From Anaerocolumna chitinilytica (GTDB lineage: Bacteria > Bacillota > Clostridia > Lachnospirales > Lachnospiraceae): DNA of 64,000 nt. A program made the position numbers and the translations under genes. Positions within the stretch are counted from its first letter, which is position 1; each line of letters begins with the position of its first letter. The stretch lies in assembly GCF_014218355.1 (NCBI RefSeq), contig NZ_AP023368.1, forward strand, positions 4,217,501-4,281,500, read 5' to 3'. This document shows positions 33,413-42,130 of this stretch, piece after piece. The notes beneath the pieces were generated by a model, which was not told the DNA's origin, did no database searches, and saw only the letters and a list, made by a program, of their open reading frames with translations.

Positions 33413-34083
33413 CAATAACTCACCACCTTGCCATCTTCAACAAAAATAACTATATCCGCCATTTGTGCAATGGTTTCATCATGAGTAATCATAACCAAAG
33501 TTTGCCCATAATCTTTTACACATTTTTTTAGTAAGCTCATGACTTCTAGCTCCGTCTGTGAATCCAGGTTCCCAGTAGGTTCGTCAGCAAGTATAATGGC
33601 AGGAGTTGAAGCAAGTGCTCTTGCTATAGCTGTTCTTTGCTTTTGGCCACCCGATAACGTGTTTGGTTTTGCATCTTTTTTATCTGATAAACCTATTTTA
33701 TCAAGTATATCCAGGATCTCTTTTTCATTCACCTTCTGACCATCCAAGCCTATTGGCAATATTATATTTTCCCACACGGTCAACGAAGGAATCAGATTGT
33801 ATTCCTGAAAAACAAAACCAACTTTTTTTCTGCGGAATTTAGCCAGATTATCGGCTTTCAATTCAAAGATATTCTGTCCTTCTAAAATAACCTTTCCTGA
33901 ATCAGGATAATCCAACCCACCCATGAGATGTAATAATGTAGATTTACCTGAACCGGAGCGGCCAACAATAGCAGTAAATTTACCTCGTTCTATTTCTAAA
34001 TTGGTGTGATCCACTGCTTTTACAACGACCTCTCCCGTTTGATAATATTTCACCAGATCCTCAACTTTTAAAATACTATTCAT
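33412..34083 (-). CDS. ABC transporter ATPase (MacB/LolD type)
   Basis: A 223-residue ATPase partner of the FtsX-type permease. It has Walker A GRSGSGKST (about 38-46), the FVFQEYNLIP Q-loop, signature LSGGQKQRTAIARAL and Walker B IILADEPTGNLDSQT, the last being typical for the MacB/LolD/FtsE group. GGGAGG precedes the ATG. It overlaps the permease by one base, so translation is coupled. A 93-base gap containing a terminator-like hairpin separates it from the histidine kinase gene. Confidence 0.94.
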   Translation of the reverse strand: MNSILKVEDLVKYYQTGEVVVKAVDHTNLEIERGKFTAIVGRSGSGKSTLLHLMGGLDYPDSGKVILEGQNIFELKADNLAKFRRKKVGFVFQEYNLIPSLTVWENIILPIGLDGQKVNEKEILDILDKIGLSDKKDAKPNTLSGGQKQRTAIARALASTPAIILADEPTGNLDSQTELEVMSLLKKCVKDYGQTLVMITHDETIAQMADIVIFVEDGKVVSY

Positions 34084-34141
34084 TTTATTATCCTCCCGCT
34101 TATCTATCCTTCCAACATATTTTAACAGGATAAAATTGCAA

Positions 34142-34177
34142 AACCCTTACAAACACTATTACAGTTTTGTAAGGGTT
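34142..34177 (-). terminator. Hairpin between histidine kinase and ABC genes
   Basis: A 12-bp stem AACCCTTACAAA/TTTGTAAGGGTT overlaps the stop codon of the kinase gene. On the minus strand it ends GGGTTTTGC, a weak U-run. It may terminate partly, setting a lower ABC level, or act as a processing site. Confidence 0.6.
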
Positions 34178-35348
34178 ATATTGGCAAGGTTATACGAAAG
34201 ACAGTACCGTTCTGCTGTTTTCTTTTGGCCGCAATCGTTCCGCCTTGTTCTTCTAATATTCGTCTTGCCAGGTAAAGACCAATACCAGCTCCTTCTTTCA
34301 CCAGACCTCTTGCTTTTTTACCGCGGTAAAAACGTTGAAAAATCTTATGTAATTCTTCGGCAGGTATCCCCATTCCTTCATCCTCAATCTCAACTAATAG
34401 GATATTGGGTAATTGGTTCACTCTGATTGATACGCAGGAACCTGCTTCTGAGTACTTAATAGCATTATCTAATACGTTTGATATCGCCTCTACTGTCCAT
34501 TTAGGATCATGGAAAACATTAACATCTCTTTCCATATCAAGCTGTATATTAATATTATTGTTATAAGCTTTCATAATCACCTGATTTACTGCCTCTGTTA
34601 ATGTCTTCCTTATACCTAATACCTCTGGTGTTATCTGAATCATGTGATATTCCAGCCTTGACAAATTTATCAATTCCTCTAATAAAATCTCCAATTTACG
34701 AATTTCTTGTTCTTCCTGATTTAAGAAATCCTGACGTTCCTCATATGTTAGTTCTGTCTCCTGAGCAAGTTCGTGGCTCATTCTAAGTGAGGAAAGCGGC
34801 GTTTTCAGTTGATGCGATATGTCTGTTATTAATGATTTTGTATTATTCTCTTCCCTGTTCATTTGCTCTTTTAATGATGCAAAATAGTATCCTAATTCCT
34901 TTAACGAATTTTCAACATTCAGCCACTCCTCCGTTTTATCACTGGCTCCTTCCGAAGTAGCCTTAAAGAATACCCTATGATAATTTCCTTTTATAAACTG
35001 CTTTAATTGTTCATTTAAAAGGATCAAGTTAGTTATAATCCCATGCTTCTCTATTTTGTTTTTCTTCCTTTGCAAATAGTAAGTGAGACTAAAAGACATT
35101 ACCAATATTATTAAGACGAGCAGCCAAACCTTAAAGAAATATGTATTTGATTCTTTTGAGTAAAAATTATAGCTTTCCTTTAATTCATCTTCTTGATCCG
35201 GATGCATTACGGATAATTCAACCATCTGTCTATGATAAATATGATTAAGATTTCTTGAAATAATACTTATTCCACCTGTCAGCACCACAGAGAGGATAAA
35301 CCACATTATAATGTATATTATCACCTTTTTATTACTTCGCATGTCCAT
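34176..35348 (-). CDS. Two-component sensor histidine kinase
   Basis: A 390-residue membrane kinase. Two spans (about 9-30 and 73-92) bracket a short extracellular loop of about 42 residues. After a linker lie the dimerisation and phosphoacceptor helix with His in LITDISHQLKTPLSSLRMS (about residue 177) and the ATPase domain with the N box (SNVLDNAIKYSEA), G1 (VEIEDEGMGIP) and G2 (GAGIGLYLARR) motifs. It overlaps the response-regulator gene by 28 bases. Order regulator-kinase-ATPase-permease suggests that the kinase controls the transporter. Confidence 0.93.
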   Translation of the reverse strand: MDMRSNKKVIIYIIMWFILSVVLTGGISIISRNLNHIYHRQMVELSVMHPDQEDELKESYNFYSKESNTYFFKVWLLVLIILVMSFSLTYYLQRKKNKIEKHGIITNLILLNEQLKQFIKGNYHRVFFKATSEGASDKTEEWLNVENSLKELGYYFASLKEQMNREENNTKSLITDISHQLKTPLSSLRMSHELAQETELTYEERQDFLNQEEQEIRKLEILLEELINLSRLEYHMIQITPEVLGIRKTLTEAVNQVIMKAYNNNINIQLDMERDVNVFHDPKWTVEAISNVLDNAIKYSEAGSCVSIRVNQLPNILLVEIEDEGMGIPAEELHKIFQRFYRGKKARGLVKEGAGIGLYLARRILEEQGGTIAAKRKQQNGTVFRITLPI

Positions 35349-35995
35349 ATATACCCTAAGCCTCTCACATTTGAAATGGAATCCGTATTCAATTTACTTT
35401 TTAATCTGCTGATATTTACTGTAACAGTGTTATCATCAACAAATAATCCATCCATTCCCCAGATTTTTTCAAGAATACTTTCTTTTGTCACTATCTGTCT
35501 TGCATTTTCAAGTAAATATACTAAAAGCTGTATCTCCTTCTTACTTAAAAGAATAAGATTATCAGATTTCTTTACCTGCATCTCTTTTAAATAAACTTTA
35601 ATCTCACCTGATATTAAGACTGTAAGCTCTTTTTCATTTAAACGGCGCATCAATGCATTTACCTTCGATACAAAGGCATTCACTGAAAATGGTTTTGTTA
35701 TATAATCATCGGCTCCGGAATCATACCCATTCACAATATCGATCTCTTGATTTAAAGCTGTTAGATAAAGAAGATAAGCATCACTTTTATCACGAATTGC
35801 TTTACCAAATGCAAGACCGCTTCCATCCGGCAGAGTAATATCGCAGATTACCATCTTAATATCGTTTTTTTCCCATAATTCCTCCGCTTCGGCCTGTGTA
35901 AATGCAGATATTACTTGATACCCTTCTCTTCTTAGTTTCAAAGAAATTCCTTTATTTAAGTTTTCATCATCTTCTAAAAGCATTATTGTATTCAT
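35321..35995 (-). CDS. OmpR/PhoB family response regulator
   Basis: A 224-residue regulator. The receiver domain (1-115) has the acidic pair in LLEDDENL, the phosphoacceptor Asp in MVICDITLPDGSG and the Lys in YITKPFSV. The C-terminal winged helix (about 125-222) includes LLSKKEIQLLVYLLEN and VDDNTVTVNISRLKSKL. The ATG at 35995 is preceded by AGAGGTGG; an upstream in-frame extension to 36055 is not family-like. First gene of the kinase and ABC cassette. Confidence 0.93.
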   Translation of the reverse strand: MNTIMLLEDDENLNKGISLKLRREGYQVISAFTQAEAEELWEKNDIKMVICDITLPDGSGLAFGKAIRDKSDAYLLYLTALNQEIDIVNGYDSGADDYITKPFSVNAFVSKVNALMRRLNEKELTVLISGEIKVYLKEMQVKKSDNLILLSKKEIQLLVYLLENARQIVTKESILEKIWGMDGLFVDDNTVTVNISRLKSKLNTDSISNVRGLGYIWTCEVIKR

Positions 35996-36161
35996 GGAAC
36001 CACCTCTATGGAGTTTAATCATTTGTTTCATTAAAAATGCTCTTCTTATAATCAAGAATAATTATGAAGCTGTAGATACCTGGTAATATTATACATCTAA
36101 CTATGTTTCAAATACAATCAAATTATAAGTGTGTATCATCCACTGTTTTCAGATATATGCA

Positions 36162-36192
36162 AAAAAAGAAGGAGGATAATCCTCCTTCTTTA
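36162..36192 (-). terminator. Intrinsic terminator after pyrF
   Basis: An AAGAAGGAGGA/TCCTCCTTCTT stem with a 2-3 base loop, followed on the minus strand by TTTTTTT. It lies about 18 bases past the pyrF stop and separates pyrC-pyrF from the two-component cassette. Confidence 0.9.
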
Positions 36193-36209
36193 GTCTCTTT
36201 ATCTAACTC

Positions 36210-37148
36210 TTATCTTACTACGCCGCTTTTTACAAGTGCTGACTGAATATCTTCCTTCATATCAATTACTGCCTGTCTGGATGCATCCGCATAGGCACTT
36301 TCTCCAAATTTCTCGTATCCCTTTGCTTTGTAAGCAGCTATGATACCTCTGGAAGAATTCACGATTGCTCCTAATCCATCCTTATTAAAATAATGAATTA
36401 AATCCTCTGCCTTACCACCCTGAGCCCCATAGCCGGGAACCAGAATATAGCTCTTTGGCATCAGCTTTCTTAAGACTTTACCCATCTCCGGATAAGTAGC
36501 ACCAACCACTGCTCCGATATAGCTGTAGTCCTCAGACATATGTTCACTGCCCCACTCTGCCACTTTCTCACCTACCAGCTCATATAGTGGTCTTCCTTCC
36601 ACAAGCTTGTCCTGGAATTCACCGCTGGAAGGGTTGGAGGTCTTAACTAATATAAAAAGTCCCTTCTTCTCTTCCTTACAGACCTCTATAAAAGGTTTGA
36701 TTCCATCAGAACCCAGATAAGGATTGACCGTGGCAAAATCTTCATCAAATCCGTAATAAGAATTATTCCCTATCTTAACTTTTCCAAGATGCCCTACAGC
36801 ATAGGCAGCTGAAGTAGAACCAATATCTCCTCTTTTGATATCACCGATTACTACCAAACCCTTTTCCTTACAGTAATCAACTGTCCTCTTGTAAGCAATC
36901 AGGCCTTCAATACCAAATTGCTCATACATGGCAATCTGAGGTTTTACGGCAGGAATGAGATCATAAGTAGCATCCACTATCCCTTTATTGAACTGCCATA
37001 TTGCTTCTGCCGCACCAGCTAAAGTCTCTCCCTTTTCTTCATAGGCTGCTTGCTTGATATATTCTGGAATATACTCCAGCATAGGGTCAAGGCCCACTAC
37101 TATAGGTGCATTCATTTTTTGAATCTTTCCAATTAATTGCTGAATCAT
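36210..37148 (-). CDS. pyrF: Orotidine 5'-phosphate decarboxylase
   Basis: A 312-residue enzyme converting OMP to UMP. It belongs to the longer group 2 type (about 270-310 residues). The catalytic block GDIKRGDIGSTSAAYA (about residue 98) contains the Lys-x-x-x-Asp catalytic array, and VVGATYPEMG and VPGYGAQGGKAEDL are the phosphate-binding loops. It overlaps pyrC by four bases (ATGA), so translation is coupled. Terminated by a strong hairpin. Confidence 0.95.
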   Translation of the reverse strand: MIQQLIGKIQKMNAPIVVGLDPMLEYIPEYIKQAAYEEKGETLAGAAEAIWQFNKGIVDATYDLIPAVKPQIAMYEQFGIEGLIAYKRTVDYCKEKGLVVIGDIKRGDIGSTSAAYAVGHLGKVKIGNNSYYGFDEDFATVNPYLGSDGIKPFIEVCKEEKKGLFILVKTSNPSSGEFQDKLVEGRPLYELVGEKVAEWGSEHMSEDYSYIGAVVGATYPEMGKVLRKLMPKSYILVPGYGAQGGKAEDLIHYFNKDGLGAIVNSSRGIIAAYKAKGYEKFGESAYADASRQAVIDMKEDIQSALVKSGVVR

Positions 37149-38431
37149 TGCTGCTCCTCCGCTTTATAAACGATCTGTCCGTCGACTAGTGTATACATTA
37201 TTCTGCCCTTTACTCTTCTATCATGAAAAGGAGTGTTCTTACCGAAAGATACGAACTTTTCTTTATCTATCCTATACCACTCACTGGTATCTGCAATTAC
37301 GATATCCGCTGTCCAACCTTCCTTTAAGCTGCCTCGGTTAAGTCCAAGTACATCTGCCGGATTGGTGCTTAGCTTACCTACAAGCTCTGAAAAGGAAAGA
37401 ACCCCGGTTTCCACAAGCTCCGTATAGGAAAGTGCAAATGCCGTCTCCAAACCTACAATACCAAAAGGTGCCTGCAGAAAGGATTTATCCTTTTCTTCTT
37501 TGCTATGAGGTGCATGGTCGGTTGCAATCACATCCAGGATACCATTTTTCAGACCTTCCTTTAAAGCTTCCACATCCGCCTTGCTTCGAAGTGGCGGGTT
37601 CATCTTATAATTACTATCATCACAGGGTATATCTTCATCGGTCAAGGTAAAGTGGTGGGGGCATACTTCTCCGGTTACGGGAAGTCCCTCTTCTTTTGCC
37701 CATTTGAGAAAAGCTACGCTGTCCTTCGTGGAACAATGGCATAGATGGAGTCTCACCCCGGTTTCCTTTGCCAATAGAATATCACGGATGGCTATGATAT
37801 CTTCTACTGCATTGGAGATTCCCGGAAGATTAAGTTCCCTGGCTTTGCTGCTCTCATTAATAACCCCATTCCCTACCAGATTCTTGTCCTCACAATGAGC
37901 AAAAACCGGGATTCCTGCTTCCTTCGCCTTTATCATACCTTCTCTGTAAAGAGATGTACTCATAACAGATTTACCGTCTTCACTGATAGCTGCTGCTCCT
38001 GCCATAGCCATCTCGGCAATCTCAGAAAGTTCCTCACCCATCTGCCCTTTTGTTACTGCTCCAATTGGAAGAATATTCACCAGAGCTTCTTCGCGTTCCT
38101 TCTTCTTAAGCCATTCAATCATCTCTTTGCTGTCTATTGCAGGTTTGGTATTAGGCATAGGGCATATGGTAGTAAAACCACCTCTGGCGGCAGCAGCGCA
38201 ACCACTCTTAATGGTTTCCTTATATTCAAAGCCTGGTTCCCTTAAATGTACATGTAAATCAATAAATCCAGGCATTACATAAAGTCCGCTTGCATCAATG
38301 ACTTTATCTGCAGTAACATTAAGTTCACTGCCCACTGTAATAATTATTCCGTCCTTTATATAGATTTCCCTTATCCCATCTATTCCTGTGGATGGGTCAA
38401 GCACATGCCCATTCTTTATTAATACTGTCAC
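37145..38431 (-). CDS. pyrC: Dihydroorotase
   Basis: A 428-residue class I zinc amidohydrolase that closes carbamoyl-aspartate to dihydroorotate. Metal ligands are visible in DLHVHLREPGFEYKETI (HxH near 60), FAHCEDKNL, HLCHCSTK and the catalytic Asp in ATDHAPHS. The start is GTG behind GGAGGAAGG. It leads the pyrC-pyrF pair. No aspartate carbamoyltransferase gene is in the window, and I saw no PyrR-type attenuator before it. Confidence 0.95.
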   Translation of the reverse strand: MTVLIKNGHVLDPSTGIDGIREIYIKDGIIITVGSELNVTADKVIDASGLYVMPGFIDLHVHLREPGFEYKETIKSGCAAAARGGFTTICPMPNTKPAIDSKEMIEWLKKKEREEALVNILPIGAVTKGQMGEELSEIAEMAMAGAAAISEDGKSVMSTSLYREGMIKAKEAGIPVFAHCEDKNLVGNGVINESSKARELNLPGISNAVEDIIAIRDILLAKETGVRLHLCHCSTKDSVAFLKWAKEEGLPVTGEVCPHHFTLTDEDIPCDDSNYKMNPPLRSKADVEALKEGLKNGILDVIATDHAPHSKEEKDKSFLQAPFGIVGLETAFALSYTELVETGVLSFSELVGKLSTNPADVLGLNRGSLKEGWTADIVIADTSEWYRIDKEKFVSFGKNTPFHDRRVKGRIMYTLVDGQIVYKAEEQQ

Positions 38432-38497
38432 GCCTTCCTCCTATCATTATCGCTTGTATTATTAATTGGTACCATTGATTTCAACCCTTATCAAACC

Positions 38498-38893
38498 TTA
38501 CAATTCAGCTTTTGCAATATCTTCAAGCATAGCTTTATTACTTACATATTTCTCAATTTCTTCTTTCTTTACCCACTTGTAATCATTTAATTCTTCCGAA
38601 AGCACCACCTCATCACTCAAGCTCAGCAGATGAAAACAGATTCCGATAGTACAGACATCACCAATCATAAAGGACCAGGTGTATAATATACGATTAATAT
38701 GAGCATTCAGACCGGTATTTTCATAAACAATACGCAGTACTCCTTTTTCAGGGCTTTCGCCGAATTCAAGTTTTCCATCAACAAATTCCCACTGGTAAGG
38801 GTCCATGATTCTGTCATCATACCATTTCTCAGCTAATAAATATTTATCTTCATATTGAACAATACCCTTTACAAGTATCCTGTATTTTTCCAT
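38498..38893 (-). CDS. Nudix-fold protein with degenerate Nudix box
   Basis: A 131-residue Nudix-like protein. The box region reads GKLEFGESPEKGVLRIVYEN, where the consensus needs RE-x-x-EE; here the second position is Ile and the last Glu is Asn, so two catalytic or metal-binding glutamates are absent. The rest of the fold (WEFVDGKLEFGE, YKWVKKEEIEKY) is intact. AAAGGAG before the ATG at 38893 decides the start. It lies upstream of pyrC on the same strand, 66 bases away. It may bind but not hydrolyse a nucleotide. Confidence 0.82.
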   Translation of the reverse strand: MEKYRILVKGIVQYEDKYLLAEKWYDDRIMDPYQWEFVDGKLEFGESPEKGVLRIVYENTGLNAHINRILYTWSFMIGDVCTIGICFHLLSLSDEVVLSEELNDYKWVKKEEIEKYVSNKAMLEDIAKAEL

Positions 38894-39088
38894 AATAACT
38901 CCTTTCATGAATATCAATTAAAACCTTTTTTAAGTTATATTCTTCCATTCAATCAATTCAATTATAACGTAAGCTTTCGCCAAATACAACCATTCCTTTC
39001 ATCCAAAAAAAGGATTGAATAATTCGTACTTTCCTGTAAAACCTATTCCTGTAACATTTATCATAATGCAAAATGGAAGGATGATTAT

Positions 39089-39289
39089 ATGGACAACTTC
39101 GGAAGCTTTAATAATATGTTCCCTCCTGCTCTGGCAATTTATCTGGCAAATGACAGGGTAGCAAGAGATGCTTTTTATGATCTGGATGATATGCGCAGAA
39201 GCGAACTTATGGAGTACTCCAGAGAATTTCAATCAAAAGAAGAACTGGAGAGATTCCTTTACCATCACGATGAAGATGATTTTCAATAG
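39089..39289 (+). CDS. Small acidic hypothetical protein
   Basis: A 66-residue soluble protein with an Asn/Pro-rich start (NFGSFNNMFPPALAIYL) and a very acidic end (HHDEDDFQ). GGAAGG lies eight bases before the ATG and codon use looks normal, so it is likely real. It is followed within 20 bases by a 17-bp perfect hairpin. No family recognised. Confidence 0.6.
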   Translation: MDNFGSFNNMFPPALAIYLANDRVARDAFYDLDDMRRSELMEYSREFQSKEELERFLYHHDEDDFQ

Positions 39290-39306
39290 TACAAAACGAA
39301 TAAAAG

Positions 39307-39382
39307 CCATGTAATAAGCTCCCCTTATGACAAACAGTTATATTATCGAAACTGCCTGGCACAAAGGGAGCTTATTACATGG
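39307..39382. terminator. Long perfect hairpin after the small acidic gene
   Basis: A 17-bp perfect stem (39307-39323 with 39366-39382, CCATGTAATAAGCTCCC and its complement) with a 42-base loop that contains an inner CAGTT/AACTG stem. No U-run follows on either strand. It could end both the plus-strand small gene and the minus-strand DUF3298 gene, or be a small mobile or RNA element. Confidence 0.6.
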
Positions 39383-39453
39383 TTCATATTTGTTGCTATG
39401 TTAGAATATATAGCTGCCTCAACATCCCACTCAGCTAGTTACCAATTGGTTGT

Positions 39454-40134
39454 TTAGCAGCTTATAGGAACCGGTCCTCCTTTTTTAAAAGGTATTAAAA
39501 ATGACTGAATTCCACTGGAATATGGAGCAATCTCATAGAGCTGAAAAAAGATAACGATTCCTTCCGGGACTACATAAAAGTTTTTTTCATTGAAATTTTC
39601 TTTTACCAGTTCGTTAACATCTTCAAAGTATAAATTACTGTTATCCTTCTCATTGCTTGCAATCTGGCTGTTAATGACATCTAAAATATAGGCTGTGTAA
39701 TCCTTCCTGCCGGGAAAATAGTCCGATAAGTCTATTCTTCTTCCGGTTTTCAGGTTCCAGGTGTCCGCACTTCTAACCGTCATTCCATGTGCCCCTCCCG
39801 TATATTCATACCTGTCAAAATACAGACTCAGCACACAGTTATCATTAAAGGTTATGGTATATACCGTAACAACATCATAAGTTCTTACCGGAAAGTTATT
39901 CGCTGTTGCATACTCATAATCATCAATTGCCATCTGATATAACTTTGTTATATGATATTTTTTATAAAGTGTGGCTTCTGCCTTATAGTACACACTGAGT
40001 TTTTTTGCAAATGCCCGAAACCGTTCTGACGAAAACTGCGGATACTTAATGTCATAAGTTAAAAGTATTTGTCCCTTGTACTCCATCTCACCTTTAAGCT
40101 CATATGCCCTTACATAAACACTATTAACGTTCAA
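39454..40134 (-). CDS. DUF3298/DUF4163 domain protein
   Basis: A 226-residue protein with the DUF4163 segment at the front (KGQILLTYDIKYPQF) and DUF3298 at the back (YTGGAHGMTVRSADTWNLKTG, then YFYVVPEG-like NFYVVPEGIVIFFQLYEIAPYSSG, cited in part). This pair is the sensor region of RsiV-type anti-sigma factors, which bind lysozyme, but here the transmembrane helix and the anti-sigma domain are missing, and no signal peptide is visible from the TTG start used. Either a stand-alone cytosolic member or a gene with an unrecognised start. The TTG has only a fair RBS (GTGAGG). Confidence 0.75.
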   Translation of the reverse strand: MNVNSVYVRAYELKGEMEYKGQILLTYDIKYPQFSSERFRAFAKKLSVYYKAEATLYKKYHITKLYQMAIDDYEYATANNFPVRTYDVVTVYTITFNDNCVLSLYFDRYEYTGGAHGMTVRSADTWNLKTGRRIDLSDYFPGRKDYTAYILDVINSQIASNEKDNSNLYFEDVNELVKENFNEKNFYVVPEGIVIFFQLYEIAPYSSGIQSFLIPFKKGGPVPISC

Positions 40135-40181
40135 GCTGCCTCACCATACAAATCTTTGTGTTAATATATGCGTTATAAAGC

Positions 40182-41027
40182 TTAATTGTTCAGGATATTC
40201 ATTAAAGCTTCATGAGCTGTGGCAAATGCCAGTTCATTATTAGACATTGCAAATCTGCCATCATCTTTTTCAAGCTGCTTAAAACCTGAAAAGTCGGCGA
40301 GATGAGGCTCCAGACTTAAGAACCCCTGATAGCCTGCCAGATCAAGTTCTTTTAGAATTGCCTTTATATTACCATCACCATCTCCGGCTTTTTTCACTTC
40401 ACCGGTTTCATTCACTGCGTCCTTGATATGTATGTAAGAAATATAACCTTTTAATAATTCAAAGGCTTTAAGAGTATCCTCCTTACATTGAACGAAGTTG
40501 GCAAAATCAAATACCGCTTTGAAGTTCTTATCATAAAGGCTTTCCATAATATCCTTGCAGCGAAGAGCTGTATCTCCATAGATACCTTTTTCATTTTCAT
40601 GAAGCAGGATAACTTCACTTCTCTTTCCTTCCTCCTTTAATTGTCCAAGGCGTTCGATTACTTCGTTCTTATAATTTGCCGCTATACTGTTTTCCGGAAT
40701 ATAAAAGCTAAATATCCTGATGTTAGGAGTTTGCAGGATATGTGCTGTTTCAGTTACTCTTTTAAAACATTCAACATGTTCCTTAAAATCGTCTGTTACT
40801 GATATCTTACCAATGGGTGAGCCGATAGCAGATACTTCTATCCCTTCACTATCCATATATGACTTTAACTCTTTTATTTCTGTCTGTGAAAAATCTGCTA
40901 CATTTTTTCCGCCTGCACTGCGAAATTCCAGATAGTTCATTCCAAGCTTTTTTAAAAGCCTTATCTGGATTTTAAGATCATCACTGATTTCATCCGCAAA
41001 CCCGGTTATCTTTGAAAATTGAAGCAT
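40182..41027 (-). CDS. Sugar phosphate isomerase/epimerase (TIM barrel)
   Basis: A 281-residue AP-endonuclease-2-type TIM barrel, the fold of xylose isomerase, hydroxypyruvate isomerase and myo-inosose dehydratase/isomerase. Metal-binding positions appear in ILLHENEKGIYG (Glu), AVFDFANFVQ (Asp), YIHIKDA (His) and LSLEPHL (Glu). It is the last of four catabolic genes on the minus strand downstream of two dehydrogenases. Exact substrate unknown. Confidence 0.88.
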   Translation of the reverse strand: MLQFSKITGFADEISDDLKIQIRLLKKLGMNYLEFRSAGGKNVADFSQTEIKELKSYMDSEGIEVSAIGSPIGKISVTDDFKEHVECFKRVTETAHILQTPNIRIFSFYIPENSIAANYKNEVIERLGQLKEEGKRSEVILLHENEKGIYGDTALRCKDIMESLYDKNFKAVFDFANFVQCKEDTLKAFELLKGYISYIHIKDAVNETGEVKKAGDGDGNIKAILKELDLAGYQGFLSLEPHLADFSGFKQLEKDDGRFAMSNNELAFATAHEALMNILNN

Positions 41028-41051
41028 ACTTAACTTAACCTTACCTTTCCC

Positions 41052-41079
41052 ATACCTGCAGGCATCCGGCTGCAGGTAT
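41052..41079 (-). terminator. Hairpin between dehydrogenase and isomerase genes
   Basis: A 10-bp perfect stem ATACCTGCAG/CTGCAGGTAT in the 56-base gap between two co-directional genes. No U-run follows, so it may be a processing or attenuation site. Confidence 0.5.
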
Positions 41080-41083
41080 ATAT

Positions 41084-42130
41084 TTAAATAATAATCTCTT
41101 TGCCTGATCTGGCAGCTTCATATACAGCTATCATTAAGTCAATTGTATCTTTCACCTGGGTAATTCCTATGGGGGTATTCCTTTTCTCCTTATAGGCCTC
41201 ATAGTAATCCGTAATGCAGTCCATATGCCCTGCTCCCCAGTAACCCTTGCCCATGGCTTCTTTCTTCTTCAATCCTTCAGTAGGAATATATACATTATCC
41301 AATTCACGGCCATCAAAGTCATAACATATAGTTCTCATCTCTTCGATTCTTACATTCATTTTTTCGCAATGCAGCTCTATGATCGGAGGCATATTAGTGC
41401 AATATGCAGTTGTGGCATAAAAGCAGCCAGTAACGTCATTTTCGTACCGGATATAAGCTTCCATCATATCCTCTACCTCAATTATGCCTTTCAGGTGATG
41501 ATTTGCCATTACCGCATCTGCTTTTAACGGCTTTCCAAGGAAAAGAGTAAGTAAATCCAAAGAGTGTACCGCCTGGTTAATTAACGCTCCGCCGCCCTCT
41601 GTTAAAAGGCTTCCTCTCCATCCGCTCTCTGTATAATATCCGCTGTCTCTGCTCCAGCTGACAATTGCTCTACCTCCAATAACCTTACCGGGTATTCCAT
41701 GCTTCATAAGTTCTAATGCCTTTAGCGTACCCGGATTATAACGGTTTTGAAAGCAAAACCCAAGTCTGCTGCCGCTCTTACCTGCTGCTTCCTTTAATCT
41801 GTCATATTCCTCTCGGTTCATAGCAGGTGGCTTCTCCATAAAAACATTGATACCCTTAGCCAGGGCAGCTTCTGCCATAGGTACATGAAGATAATGAGGT
41901 GTACAGATATGAAGGATCTGAATATCTTCCTTCTCTATCATTTCCTCAAAGGAGGTATATGCCTTCGCCTGGTACTCTCCAGCCAGTACCTCTGCCCTAT
42001 CCCTTATGATGTCACAGACACAGGCCAGGCTTACTCCAGAAAGCTTGCTAATACAGGCGCTGTGGACCTGAGCAATACTGCCGCAGCCTACGATGGCTGC
42101 TTTGATATTATTTTCCATCCTTGCTACCAT
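41084..42130 (-). CDS. Gfo/Idh/MocA family oxidoreductase
   Basis: A 348-residue NAD(P)-dependent sugar or cyclitol dehydrogenase. It has the Rossmann start AAIVGCGSIAQVHSACI, the EKPPAMN motif (catalytic Lys near residue 95) and the His pair in LINQAVHSLDLLTLF. The ATG at 42130 has AAAGGT at about five bases; ATG at 42118 is the alternative. It overlaps the upstream dehydrogenase gene, so the two are coupled. Probably acts with the neighbouring TIM-barrel isomerases. Confidence 0.9.
   Translation of the reverse strand: MVARMENNIKAAIVGCGSIAQVHSACISKLSGVSLACVCDIIRDRAEVLAGEYQAKAYTSFEEMIEKEDIQILHICTPHYLHVPMAEAALAKGINVFMEKPPAMNREEYDRLKEAAGKSGSRLGFCFQNRYNPGTLKALELMKHGIPGKVIGGRAIVSWSRDSGYYTESGWRGSLLTEGGGALINQAVHSLDLLTLFLGKPLKADAVMANHHLKGIIEVEDMMEAYIRYENDVTGCFYATTAYCTNMPPIIELHCEKMNVRIEEMRTICYDFDGRELDNVYIPTEGLKKKEAMGKGYWGAGHMDCITDYYEAYKEKRNTPIGITQVKDTIDLMIAVYEAARSGKEIII

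Noticed and set aside
37895..38245. 116-codon plus-strand ORF opposite pyrC
   Set aside because: Antisense shadow of the conserved dihydroorotase, rich in His/Cys/Ser as expected for a wrong frame.
38432..38497. PyrR attenuator before pyrC
   Set aside because: The gap is only 66 bases and shows neither the PyrR-binding loop nor a terminator/antiterminator pair.
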